Positions 11,517-23,033 of a DNA stretch of 64,000 nucleotides are shown here, piece after piece. Positions within the stretch are counted from its first letter, which is position 1. Each line of letters begins with the position of its first letter. This DNA comes from Oscheius sp. JU75 (lineage: Eukaryota; Nematoda; Chromadorea; Rhabditida; Rhabditidae), in assembly GCA_037178855.1 (NCBI GenBank), contig JASJZC010000007.1, forward strand, positions 1,364,001 to 1,428,000. Direction: 5' to 3'. The translations under genes were made by a program, and so were the position numbers. The notes beneath the pieces were generated by a model, which saw nothing but the letters and a program-made list of their open reading frames with translations, was not told the DNA's origin and did not search any database.

Positions 11517-12686
11517 TTAATTGCTATGATCAGTTGTATTGGAGGGATTGATGCCCACTTTATTTGTGCAGAAGATTGAACGGGCAGTCCTTTGATACTT
11601 TTTGATAAAAGCAAAGATTAAAATCGGCTCAATCACCGGACTGATAGCATAAAAACTCGAGATACTATTTTGGAAGACTTCAATATCGTGACCAAAACTA
11701 GCTGACAAGATAAGTACATTTGCAGGAACTACCCAAAATAAGAGTGGCAGAGCTATCTGAAGAATTAGAAGAAGAAATATCCTCCATTGTATAGTCCGGG
11801 TAACTGAATCCGCATGCTCAAATGATGCTCTTAATTCCTGTGCAATTTTGCAAGCACAAAAAACTATTGTGATTGCAACGACTGTCATCAGAACCATATA
11901 ATCGGACAGAAGCATAACCACTTGTGGATCAACCTTTCCATTAATCTACATTGACCCGTGATTAAAAAACATTCTATCTTACCGTGAGACGAACACAGAG
12001 ATAGGCTAAATCATGAAGCTGATGACCGGTCTGCTTATAAAACTTTGTTCCATTCTCAGCTTCACACCCAACATTCGGAAAACAAGCCTTCCATATGAGT
12101 ACAGTAAGCAGACCAAATCCCAAAAGAGATACGGCTGTAACCAATAGCCAGACCCATATAGGGGAAAATTTGTTCATTTGTTGTGGTCTGTAATGTTGTG
12201 AAAAAACTATTTGATTCTGTCCGTTATGTTTTTAGAATTAATATTGACAAACCTGCAAACTGCAAAGTAGCGATACAGAAAGGAGATAGCAAGGTAAATA
12301 AAAATTTGCTGAAAACCAACAACATATTGCACAAGAAATATTTGTGATGGAAAGAATGGAAGACTATTTGAACTAGCGTAGTAGATCAAGGTTCGCCCAT
12401 TGAGGAAATATGTTCCACCGGTCAATGCCAGACAATAGCACATAATAGCGGAAGAAGCAGTGTATAAACTCAAGAGGTGCTTGTATTTGCCAATAGCGTC
12501 ACTTCTGGTAATGAGAATAATGATTGTCATTATAGAGTTTAAAACGAAACCGAGACAGCTACAAGCTGTTTGGAAATACAAAGGCATCCTTGACTTAGGC
12601 TGATGATTATTTTGACGTGGCCATAGGCGTGTAATTACCCAAATCTCTAAACTTTCGAATGAGATCTTTGTGAATCGCTTTAACAT
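11517..12686 (-). CDS. Str-like serpentine chemoreceptor
   Basis: Predicted 7TM chemoreceptor resembling the nematode Str/Srj families. First exon (12686-12240) covers TM1-TM3: CLGFVLNSIMTIIILITR, then the Tyr/Ser-rich TM2 region and SFLYRYFAVCR at the end of TM3, a DRY-like position. Second exon (near 12177-11980) begins FSPIWVWLLVTAVSLLGFG (TM4). Third exon (11921-11517) has TM5, the cytoplasmic loop with VTRTIQWRIFLLLILQIALP, then SPVIEPILIFAFIKKYQRTA, matching the Str-type P-x-x-x-P-I/L-x-x-I..Y-R ending. The ATG at 12686 is in frame, but the Met at 12587 (MPLYFQTACS) fits the family's usual N-terminal length better. Confidence 0.7.
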
Positions 12687-12689
12687 TTC

Positions 12690-13167
12690 TCAAAAGAGGA
12701 GGTATTAACCTTATACGACGTTCTGCGTCATATACTGATGCTCGCTATTTGGTTCATGTACGCATTTGTGGATCCAAGTATACAGTTACTGAAAAAAGAT
12801 TTCGCTGGTCGGCTCATAATTGTTCCTACAAGTACGCATCCCTTCGGGGCTCTCTATTTGCTTATTTCGAAGAAGCACAGGAAAAATACAAATTCCTTTT
12901 ACGGTATAGAAACCTCTTTTCCACCAATTCAAATACACGATATACATATTAATCTGAATGATTCTTCTGCGAACATCCACCGTTCCCCCTCCGCCAACTT
13001 CCTTATATGTCCGGATAATCCGCTCGTACTTCCTATGATTCACTAGCCTTTCGGTTTGATATTGGGGGTGTTATCCCTTCTAAATGAATGTTGATACAGA
13101 TCCAGAATCCTCTTAGAAAAACATCAGTAGACAAGTTTTCCGAGAAAGGCTTCTGCCAGTGTTCTCG
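12690..13167. other. Intergenic region between divergent Str-like and guanylyl cyclase genes
   Basis: Must contain the promoters of both flanking genes. A 102-codon plus-strand open frame (12738-13046) has no family look, no signal peptide and no splice support, and I do not call it. Confidence 0.4.
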
Positions 13168-16100
13168 ATGCGGCTGCTGCGCCTGCTTCCTTTTCTTACT
13201 GTAAGTGTTTTGTTCTGTTTTAAGAGAAAAATTTGTTCAGGCGGCTAACAGCCTAACCCTAGATGTAGCATTGCTGTTCGCAAAGAATCGATCTGACCTG
13301 TTTCTTGACTATGAAGGTCTGGGAGGAGCTGCACAGCTGGCTAAAGAATATGTTGAACAGCAGATTTTGCCGGAAGTTACTCTAAAGTGAGTCTTATCTA
13401 CCTGGCATGGCGTATTCTTCTCCTACAATTCTATCAACTTCATATTCATGCAATAATTGCGTTATTTCTCCTTACTTTTCATTGTCACAAGTACAGTTGT
13501 ACTTATACTTGGGATTGAGCATAGCTGTTTTTAGCTTCAATATATTTTAACTTTCCAAACGAATGTCTGTTGTTTTGAGGACAAACTGGTTGTCTTTGGC
13601 CTTGAGGTTGACTCAAAAGTGAAACATGAGAGAAGCCAAATTTAGATTACTGTAGCTTTGTGCTTCCTGACTCCTTTAGCCAACTATGACAGTTTTCGAG
13701 CTTTTGCTATATCGACCTTTTCAGCTTCTCAATTTTCTTTGATCAATGTATAGAACAAGATGGAGCCGAGATTGCTATTCAGACAATGAAAATCCTACAA
13801 GCGGATGCAGTCATTGGACCTTCCTGCAGTCTACGTACTTTTTGTTCCCAATCTGTTTGAAACAATACTGGTTTTAGCTGCCATTTCTTCCGCAATCTTA
13901 GCTGCCTACTACAACATCCCAATTGTAGTATGGGGCAGTACTTTTGATTCTGACTTGATAGATATGAGTCGTTTTCCAACAACTTACATCGTCTCAACTA
14001 GCAGTTACAAGTAAGAGGCATATAAATGGAGGGGAGGGTGTAATTTAGCGCGGGAGTCGGAGTCCTTCGTCTAATGCAACAATTTGGCTGGAAGAAATAC
14101 GCCTTTCTTTATTCAAAGGCGGGAGAAATCAAGCAATGCAGCAGTATGGTTAACTATTTCCCGGTACGTAGTTTCAGTTAGTGACAAGAAATACTTTTAG
14201 GATGCCCTAATAGCTGTAAATGATTCGACAATGATACAAACCTATCAAGGAGAGATGCTTGATATCAACTTGATGAAGGTCATCATGGCCCAAGCTAGAC
14301 CCTACGCAAGAAGTATGTTATCGAAACTTATTTACCTAAACGTAACACCACTAGCAGCTGCACCAATACCTAAGTAATGTCTCAAACCATCAAACCTACC
14401 TGTATATCTTTGATGCCTTCATTTGCTGTGCAATAGTGCTCTAGTTGTTAAGTTGTACTAGCACTGCAGTTATCAAACATCTAGTGTCTGCTGAACAGTT
14501 AGATCGGCCAAAATGTTTAGTCCTTAAATCTTCACTAGAATGAATCCTCTTTCCAGTTTTTGTACTCTGCATTCCCGACACGTGGAAAAGAGCTTTCATG
14601 CTGGCAGCTTCGGATCTGAACATGACCAACACCGAGTTTGTTTATATATCGATTGACATGCGCTCTCTTAGCATGTGTAGGTTTTCATCAAACCATTCTA
14701 ATGGAGTATTTGAGCCATACCTACAGGCTCCGGAGAACAATACATCTGGGACACAGGAGACGCCGACGGTAATGATTTGAAAGTTCGCGAGGCTAGCAAA
14801 AGACTCTTCTCCCTTCGAGACGTATTTCCTGCCAATAATTCAAACTGAATCGATCTTTTAGACTCCTGAAATTAGTACTGACGTCTTTGCTACTTTCAGT
14901 CAAAAAGTTCTAAGCAGAATGGATGTGGCGCCTTTCAATTGCAACGAAACTTGTACCAACCGGAACAATACTCTGGTATGAGTCAAGCTATTCTTGCAGC
15001 AACTAATTAATATTTTAGGCTTCTCTCTATGCCTATCAACTCTATGATGCTGTGTTGACGTATGCTTGGGTTGTTAATCTGACGTTGACCGCTGATCCCA
15101 CAAAATATAGGGATGGAAGTTTCATGGGAGTAAGATGCCCTTTCGAATTTTCAGGTAAGTTTGTTGTAGGGTATCGAAAAACTAATTTTTTGTTCACTTT
15201 CATTCCAAGCGTCGTTGCAGAAACAAAATGTTTTTAGGAATTACCGAAGAAGTTGTGATCAACCAGTTCGGACAGCGACGAGGGACATTTTTCTTAGTCG
15301 GTATGAACACATCGCAAAGCCCTGAAATATTTGGAGCCATAACCGTTGATAACATCACAGGCGTATGCTATACAAAAGTCTCTCAAATGCTTAAAGTTAA
15401 GAATATAAGCCTCTACCCTGGAGCAAAGGACAAGCTGTGGAACAACTACAACAACATACAGCCATCAGATACTCCAGTCTGTGGATTTGCAGGAAATGAA
15501 GTGGGCATGAGTAGACTTACAATTTACCACATTTCAGTGTCCTGTCAGCGTGTGGAGCCAGTTTGGAGTGTACATTATAGCTGCAGGAGGTCTCATCGTA
15601 CTTTCTTGCTTTTCTTTCATATTTGTGGGAATGCAAAGTGTCAGGTACTACATTCATTGTTTGAATAATTGCGTACTCAGGTCCAAGCAAGCTGCCGAAG
15701 ACAGAGAAAACTCCTTATGGCAAATCAACTATATGGTTCTGCAGAAGCCAAAAACCAAGAAACAGGAACACAGTTTTGCATCAGCTTCCACCTATGCCTC
15801 GAGCTATAAAACAGGAAAAAGCATAAGAGATCGTCGAAGATTCGAGTTCTATTTGCTGCAGGTGAGTTATATTTTTGGGAAAATATTTGAATTGTCATAA
15901 TTTAGAACGAAACCGTTGTTGGCTTGAAAGTAGGTCTGCCGTATCAGCTAAGGGCTGAAAACAAGAGGGAACTTCGCCATGTTCGAGCTCTGAGTAACGA
16001 AAAACTGAATAAATTCATTGGAATATCATATGATGGTCCGGAAGCATTGTACTTTTGGAGGTTTGAAAGACTACGGCTACTAAAACACATGTTTAGACAC

Positions 16101-18183
16101 TGTTCGAGAGGAAGTCTTCAAGACGTCTTACAGTCATCGTCCTTAGAAATGGACTTTTACTTTGTATATTCTCTTCTTGTCGATCTTGTTGAGGTACAAG
16201 GCAGAAACTTCGAGTAGCCAGGTTCCAGGGTCTCGAGTATCTTCACGGCAGTGCTCTAATCTATCATGGTCGTCTGACATCAGATACGTGCTTAGTGGAC
16301 GAAAGATTTCAAGTAAAACTTTCCTACTTCGGTTTACATAGTCTACAAGTGCAAGAAATTATGGAAGGTGAGATCCAGTTTATATGGACATTGCCACATA
16401 GCAAAGCATCGAAACTTAAAATTGGTAGATAAGCTTGTTCAATGAAGTAGTCGTACCGAACAATGTTAATACACGTTGTTTAATTGTTCAAAGTATGCAA
16501 ACTGATATTCTTGAGGAATATGCTGAAGAAGAGAGCTTATAGATAAACTGTGGACTGCTCCTGAAGTCCTTCGCGGCGAAAGCGAAGGCTCACAATCCGC
16601 CGACATCTACTCATTCGCTATTATTTGTAGTGAATTGATTACAAGGAAAAGTGCCTGGGACATCAAGGACAGAAACAGAGATGTAGAAGGTACTAACTTA
16701 TTTTCCTATTACCTCGAACTTACAGATATCCTCTACAAAGTTAAACGTGGAAAGAAACCTGCCTACCGCCCAAAGATGGAGTTTCCTGAATCCATGGAAG
16801 TTAGTCATGGAATGGTAATTTATTTTGAGACCGAATTAGATTTCTGTTCAGATTCCAATGATTGAGAAATGTTGGGAAGAGAAGCCTTCGGATCGAGCAA
16901 CAATCAATCAAGTTCGAAGTTTGTTGAAGGGAATGATACCGGATAGGTGGGTATATCAAAACTTGGCAACCACTATTCACTAAATCAAAGGGAAAACGTT
17001 ATTCCAGAACATTCAACCTGATGGACCACTTGATGAACGCTCTCGAAAATTATGCTACAAACCTTGAAGAGCAGGTGGCATCGCGATTAAGACAACTGGA
17101 GGAGGAAAGAAAGAAGAGTGATCTATTGCTCTCACGGCTTCTTCCCCCGTATCAAATTTTTGTATTTAAAAACAGTTTGAGCTTTCAGACAAGTTGCTGT
17201 TCTTTTGAAAGCCGGACAGAATGTACCTCCCGAGTTCTACGAATCTGTTAGCATCTTCTTCTCGGACGTCGTCTCCTTCACTGTTCTCGCTGGAAAATCT
17301 AGTCCGCTACAGGTAAGAAGATACCCCAATAGTATAAACTATCATTACAGGTGGTTAATCTCTTGAACTCACTCTACACGACTTTCGATGCAATCATTGA
17401 AGATAATGGCGTATACAAAGTGAGTCGATAGAATAGAAGAGACTTGGAACCCCTACAAATTTCCGCTGTCCAGTATTTTAGAGTGAACTCCCTAAAAAGC
17501 GGTACATACCAGCTCACTCTCCTTTTAAGGTTGAAACAATCGGTGATGGTTATCTCTGCGCATCTGGTCTGCCCGACCGAATTGGAAACGAGCATGCCAA
17601 ACGAATGGCAAACATGGCTCTTGGATTGATGAAATCAGTAGCTCTCTTCCAAATTCCCCATCTACCAGGCGAGAAAATTAACATTAGAATAGGGATCCAT
17701 TGCGGTAAGATATTGGGATCAAAGCATAAATACTTTTATTTTTGAGGCTCTGTCGTTGCCGGTGTAGTTGGTCGGACCATGCCACGTTACTGTCTGTTCG
17801 GAGACACTGTCAACACGGCTAGCAGAATGGAGAGTAATGGAAAGCGTAAACTTAAACATTATCTACGAAACCCACTGTTTTTCAGCTGGAATGATTCATT
17901 TGAGTAAGTCTGCTAATGAAATGTTGACCAAAGTGGTTGGTGGCTACGCGACTGAACATCGAGGAGAAGTAATCGTCAAGGTTATCAATTTCTAATGCTA
18001 CTGAATTTCGCGTTTTAGGGCAAAGGAGTCATGGAAACTTACTGGCTGCTTGGAAAATCAGACGAGGTCGCTGTGTCCGCTCCTCCAACTCAGGAACGAG
18101 TAGCAGGAATCTATAAGAAATTCGTTGAACGAGAAGAAATTGAGACTCCAACATCTTTAGAAATAGAAAATGTCTCCGAATAG
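13168..18183 (+). CDS. Receptor-type guanylyl cyclase (GCY family)
   Basis: Single-pass membrane enzyme making cGMP from GTP; in nematodes these act mostly in sensory neurons. Signal peptide [11 protein letters not shown] at 13168. Extracellular ligand-binding (ANF-receptor) exons include [12 protein letters not shown] and [18 protein letters not shown] near 15560-15640 ([19 protein letters not shown]). Kinase-homology domain: [20 protein letters not shown] and [13 protein letters not shown]; the HRD and DFG positions read YHGRLTSD and SYFG, so it is a pseudokinase, as usual. Dimerisation helix: [20 protein letters not shown]. Cyclase domain: [15 protein letters not shown] (metal Asp), [15 protein letters not shown] (guanine-selecting Glu and second metal Asp) and [17 protein letters not shown] (guanine-selecting Cys). 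It therefore looks catalytically competent. Stop TAG 18181-18183, followed by AATAAA-like signals near 18260. More than 15 exons with short introns. Confidence 0.92.
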
Positions 18184-18537
18184 TACTCCATTGTTCTTTT
18201 GTGACGAACTAAGTGTGAAATGAAGAATTTATCGTGACGAGGCCAACTATATCTGAAAATAAAAAATAAAGTGTACATTCCCTGGAATTTGACAGTCAAT
18301 ACTCCAAAGCAAGTGTACAAAGAGGACCGAACAGTTGGAATAAGACATTTGACCAATTTGTTAGTTACGAGTTGGGCTTCGGACCATACTGGCCCCGGAG
18401 CAATTTTTCCGTTTCAGTATAACTTCCGGATGCGGTATCAAATTCTAGACAGGCCACTGTGCCGCCCGTTGCTAGCGCTAGTATTAGAGCGTCTTTCTTG
18501 CTTTTTCTCTTAGCGTACCTCCGTGATGCCGTGGCAG

Positions 18538-18595
18538 CGCGCTCGCTTGGTCCCCCGAAGGTCGCGGGTTCAAACCCGCGCTGAGTTTTTCGCAT
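18538..18595 (+). repeat. tRNA-related sequence, probable SINE head
   Basis: An A-box-like TGGCAGCGCGCTCGC and a perfect B-box (GGTTCAAACCC) stand at tRNA spacing, but the acceptor stem does not pair and the T-arm stem/loop lengths are off. It is therefore not a functional tRNA. The form suggests a tRNA-derived SINE or tRNA pseudogene. No second copy was seen in the window. Confidence 0.5.
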
Positions 18596-19784
18596 TGCTC
18601 GCGCCGAGGCGACACACAAACAGACAGACACGACAGGTCTTTACAGCCCATTTTCAACGAAAAGCGGCAGTTTAAAGGACTATCTATTTTAGCGCCAATC
18701 TATTCAAATTAAATTGGCGGAAGAACAAAAAAAAAATTTTTTTTTGCTCTTTGCAATCTTAGTTAGTTTTCCGGAGTTTTTCCTTGTTTTGACGTTGTTA
18801 ACGAATTCTACTATCGAAAAGACCTACCTGGCAACATATATGACGGAAAAACTGGGCTAAAACATTGGAGAAGCTCGAAACTTGAAAACGAAGCTCAGTC
18901 AACCTATTTTTCAATTTCAACGATTTATTGTAGTTTTTTCCCGATTTTGCTGTCAAGTAGATTTTCAAGAACTCGATGAGTTCGATGGCGAACTTAAATC
19001 ATAGAGAAAACGCATCTAAAATGGCTATAATAGCAAAACATAGGTTTTTGAGAGAGTTCGTGACGGGACCCGCGACTCTCGACAATTTAAAATAAATCAC
19101 TTTTCCTTCTTCTGTTGAACCATCTCCATGGGCTTGCATCAATGTTGTTTTTACATTTTGTTAACTAGTCTCACACCGATAAATCGACCTCCATCGTCTT
19201 TGATATCAAAAACTGCCTGTAGTTTGGGCTTCGAAGAGGTTTGATTCAAATTGGAAAAGCTTATTTCGACATAAACAGTCCACCGACAAACAAAGCCAGC
19301 TGCGCGACCTTGGTCCTTCCCAAATTTGAATAGCTAATGTGGGAGTTGTTTACTGTCAATAAGATCTAAAAAGTGCTTTTGTTATGGCACCATATCAATT
19401 CATACAGAATGGTAAATCCTATATGATTAACTTCGATTGATCATTCATCGTTTGATTCGGCAAACTTTCTAGGTCCGCGGCTGTATATAGTAAGAGTAAT
19501 TTGAAGTTCATCTAATTGCATGCTGTGTTCTCTTAAGATTTGGATCAATCCAAGCCTCAAAAAATTCCGTCGTTCCCCTTCCCACATTTTCGTTTACAGT
19601 GCCAGCTGGCCACATAGATGCTACGAAAGGCTCGTGGTTTAAAGCCGCGGCCTCGGACTTGTTTACGTAAAAGAGAAGGTTCTGCTGCTCCTTTCGCAAA
19701 TTGTAGTGTTTGCCTTTTGGTGGTCAGTTGGTGACAGTGACCCTTAGTGACCTCGTCTTATCTGTTGTTCTTCTTTGCAACCTT

Positions 19785-19797
19785 CTTATCAGATAAG
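19785..19797. promoter_or_regulatory. Palindromic GATA site upstream of RING gene
   Basis: CTTATCAGATAAG is a two-sided GATA site about 25 nt before the start codon at 19820, with another TTATCT near 19759. GATA factors (the ELT type in C. elegans) direct intestinal expression; use here is inferred. A TTTCAG acceptor at 19805-19810 suggests trans-splicing just before the ATG. Confidence 0.4.
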
Positions 19798-19819
19798 CTG
19801 TAAGTTTCAGGTTAAAACA

Positions 19820-21114
19820 ATGAGCACCCATCTCTTCTTCTGTAAAGCATGTGGAAATCAGTTTGGTGAGTTGCTTAGAAAAGTTGCTCGTTAAAACGTC
19901 ACAAAAGCAAAAGACTTGATGCGGTTTGGATGGCTTTCTGTTTTTGACTAGTTACAACTTTAGTAGAGCTGATGCTACCTGTAATGACAAGGACTTCTAG
20001 TTGAATAACATACTTTTTTCCAGATTATTTTCTCGTCTTATCTGGCGTATAGTGTAAAGTTTCTCATATTTCTGATCAAATGACTAGCTTATCACTCTCG
20101 GATATGATCTTCGCTCAGCTGGATATCCAAATAGGGTATGATGTATCATTAGTTTGAAGGAACAAACTGAGAGATATTGTCTCTTTTGGCTGGGTGTAAG
20201 GGGGTACGTGTATTTTGGGGTAGTACTACCACTGACAAAATAAAAATCTGTTACAGGTAGTGAGAAGCTCCCCTACACTGGAACTTGCGGACATTCGCTC
20301 TGCCATCTTTGCACAAAGTCCGTTAACCGCTGCCCAATCTGTTACGACGACGATGGATTCATAACTTCTTCTCCAAACTATATGGCTATGGGTTCATTTT
20401 ATTCATTTCTATTGTTATCAATAAATTCAGAGCTTCTGAACGCTATTGGAAACCGTAAGGACGAAATCGCTCTGATGAGAATGGAGCTGAGCGACAAGCA
20501 GCAGCGCTTGAAGATGATGGAGCATGGTAGTCGTCACTCCGATTGGGAGTTGTTGACTTTTTGTAAGAGGAACGGAATCAAGACTGGAGGAACAGGCCGC
20601 TGGTCCATGTTTAAGAAGATCTTTTTCCCTGGATCTGCAGAGATGAAACAACAGAACCAGGAGGCTCTGATGAAGCTTCGTAGGTTTTCACTAGAGCCTG
20701 TTTGTCCGTTCTTTTTATCTTTTCTTTTTAATCTTCTTGCTTCTTCGTTTTCGGTTACTTAACTCTCTTGTTCTAGAAAAGAAGTACCTGGGCGAAAAAA
20801 CCAACCTGGAGCTATACAGTCTTGAGCTTTCCCTAGCTAGTGAGTTTTAACAGCCTACATATTTTTTTTTCATGTTTAGCAGCTCGTCTTGCCAACATCA
20901 AACTGCAGGATAAGCTCAGAGAGCAAAGTAAAACTTCTCGTCTATCTGTTGAAGGTAATAACCTTGTCCTTCACAAAACAAAAGCTTCTTAGAAATGATC
21001 GGCGAGAACACCAAACTCAAGAAAAATCTTGCTGAAAAGGAACGCCAGATTGCCAAATTGGAGAAGATCGTTGCCGCCAAGATTGACGATATGAGCCTCA
21101 CTAAGACTGCATAG
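19820..21114 (+). CDS. RING-finger, coiled-coil protein
   Basis: Probable E3 ubiquitin ligase or RING scaffold; substrate unknown. Exon 1 (MSTHLFFCKACGNQF) supplies the first Cys pair. Exon 2 gives CGHSLCHLC and CPICYDD, completing a C-x2-C...C-x-H-x2-C-x2-C...C-x2-C RING in about the first 55 residues. The remainder is helical and charged: ELLNAIGNRKDEIALMRMEL, a region with WELLTFCKRNGIKTGG and WSMFKKIFFPG, then KKYLGEKTNLELYSLELSLA and KLKKNLAEKERQIAKLEKIV, a coiled coil to the stop at 21112-21114. Small introns all join in frame. The layout resembles the small RING/coiled-coil proteins expanded in nematodes. Confidence 0.8.
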
Positions 21115-21258
21115 CTTTTTTACTGATGTGCAGAGGTTTTTTATTTATGTGGAGTTTCAACGGAACAACCAAAGGATATTAGTGAAATCGTTTATTCTCC
21201 CACATACATTGTTTTGATTCAAGTAGACAAACAGGATCAGTAATGTCTTCTGTTTTCT

Positions 21259-21868
21259 CACTTCTTGTGCGAATCTGGCCCAATAAGATGACAGAACTCA
21301 TTCTGTAAAGAGATTACTTATGTTTAACTTATTAAACTTATCAAAGGCTTCCACATTGTGCCTCCTTCTTTGCATTGGAAAGCCTCTTGGAACTCTTTGG
21401 AATGCATAACCAAGCCTAGAGAAAAGTACATGTTAAAGCTGGTTTAAAAAAACTCACTATTAATCCTAAAATGAGGAACCAAATACTCATCTTCGGAGTT
21501 AGGAATATCTCTCATCTAAGTAATATTTTAGTGTAATTGAAGAAAGTACCTTTCCATAAAACGTTGCCGCAGGTCCATAAACTGCTCCTTAGACATTTTT
21601 AGCGTAGGGTCGACTCCAATCTCGGATTCGTGAAAAACCTCAAGTATTGCTTCGAAAGCCACGACATCGTGAGCGTCTACACCGATTGTCAGTTCTCCAG
21701 AATGGCAAGAATACGTTTGATTTTGCACATTTGTTCTCGGTGTTTCTTCAGGCAGTCAATACTTTCTGGCATTAACGTGGAATAAGATTTGGGACTAATA
21801 AATAGCCCATGCCCAATCTCACCAGCACAAAACCGTTCGTTATAATCTGAAATCGTTTTGTTTTTTAC
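21259..21868 (-). pseudogene. Remnant of neprilysin-like (M13) metallopeptidase gene
   Basis: Only the C-terminal third of an M13 zinc peptidase is recognisable. The most telling part is the end: DEYLVPHFRINSLVMHSKEF followed by QEAFQCKEGGTMWKP, matching the R-V-N..F..AF.C..G..M.P block of neprilysins. Upstream, LTIGVDAHDVVAFEA sits where the family has G-E-N-I-A-D-x-G-G, so the zinc-binding Glu is Val. The preceding open frame (YNERFCAGEIGHG..IDCLKKHREQ) is in a different frame, implying a frameshift near 21715-21725, and the H-E-x-x-H site is absent or reduced to GEIGH. No N-terminal exons were found to 23 kb. Either a pseudogene or an inactive fragment; the last exon junction is unresolved. 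Confidence 0.5.
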
Positions 21869-22148
21869 CCAATTAGGTATCAACTTTAAAAAAGTCAAAT
21901 AGTTGCGCTATTTACACAATTTGCACTTGGCATTTAACTCTACTCTAACTCACTCGTAATAATGGATCTGTCAAAAAATAAAAATGGGCAGACCAACTGT
22001 CCCCATTTTGAATTGAGCATTAAACCTGTTCCCGTAAGGCCAGAATCACGGCACTCCATTCCGATACTTCATCCATGGAGTATTCTAAAATATCCGTTGT
22101 GAATAATAGTCTCGTTCAACAAATATCAAAGGTAGATAGATAAATTTC

Positions 22149-22355
22149 TTGCAGCTTCTCAAAAATTTTGTAGCTCTGTACTTGGGCTCTTTTGTACTGC
22201 AACTTCAAGTTTCTGTCAGAGTCCAAGAGCCTGAAGATTTATACAAGCAGATATTTAACATTCATCAATGTTACTTCAAAAAGCCGTTCATTAATCCTAC
22301 TGGCTCTGTTGCGGGCATTATTGGAAGGATGGCGGAAAATCGCAACGTTTCTTAA
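22149..22355 (+). CDS. Possible small secreted protein
   Basis: Unrecognised 68-residue open frame beginning MQLLKNFVALYLGSFVLQLQ, which could be a signal peptide, followed by EPEDLYKQIFNIHQCYFKKP with a single Cys. A TTGCAG acceptor lies right beside the start codon. No homology was recognised, and it may be chance. Confidence 0.25.
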   Translation: MQLLKNFVALYLGSFVLQLQVSVRVQEPEDLYKQIFNIHQCYFKKPFINPTGSVAGIIGRMAENRNVS

Positions 22356-23033
22356 TAGGTTCTTGTCAACTCTGTTTTAATCTCGAGGCTCTTCATATTG
22401 GTGTCATCGATGCCTCTAAGTAGTGAAAGTGGAAGCATTGTTGCAATAACTCACAAGAGTCCCTGGTGGTGATGCGAGTTACTGCCCTTGCCCTGACAGA
22501 TGCTCAAACGGCCCCTTTTTTCTACTTGCTTTTTTTTCTATAGCCGTTTGACGTTTTCTATTTTAAGAGTAAACCCCGCCTCCTTCGGTTGGTTTTCGAG
22601 GGTAGTGTCTATGGCGGGTGGGGTGACAGCCTATTGTCTATGCACTTCTCTTGCTTTAAGCTACTTTTCGTTCAGCTGAAATTCTCATGTTCCAATAGGT
22701 TATAGAAAGATCTTCCCAAACTTTTTGATCCAACCATAAAACCATACAAAAGGCTTACTTGAAATATGCGAAAGGTTGCTTAGTGTTTTTAATCTTACGT
22801 ACTTGGAAAGTTTAAAGATTTGCTAGTTTTCTGCAGAGCTTAACGTTTTGCTAATTCTTATTTTAGGTACAAAAACACATTTGTATTTCAAAAGTATCTT
22901 AGATTTTAGGCTCCTCTCAAAACTTTCCAAAATTTCTCCAAGTGTAAAACATTTGCTAAGCAATAAAAATAGAATATTTGCTTTTCCACTACAAATATAT
23001 CTTAAAGTTACTTCTCTTTTCACAGTAGTACTA
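22356..23033. other. Intergenic, nothing recognised
   Basis: AT-rich DNA before the mariner insertion. A GC-richer patch (about 22560-22625) has no coding or RNA structure that I can support. Confidence 0.4.

Larger units (their letters stand above)
18184..19819. other. Intergenic region with tRNA-derived repeat and AT-rich DNA
   Basis: Apart from the tRNA-like segment near 18540, this stretch holds a run of A's followed by a run of T's near 18727-18745 and a moderately AT-rich block (about 18750-18990) that weakly resembles 53340-53570. No coding signal was accepted. Confidence 0.45.

Noticed and set aside
12738-13046. 102-codon plus-strand open frame before the guanylyl cyclase
   Set aside because: No signal peptide, domain or splice support; lies in the shared promoter region and is shadowed by a similar frame on the other strand.
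18365-18631. Minus-strand open frame containing RGFEPATFGGPSER
   Set aside because: This peptide is the usual conceptual translation of a tRNA-like sequence, not a protein.
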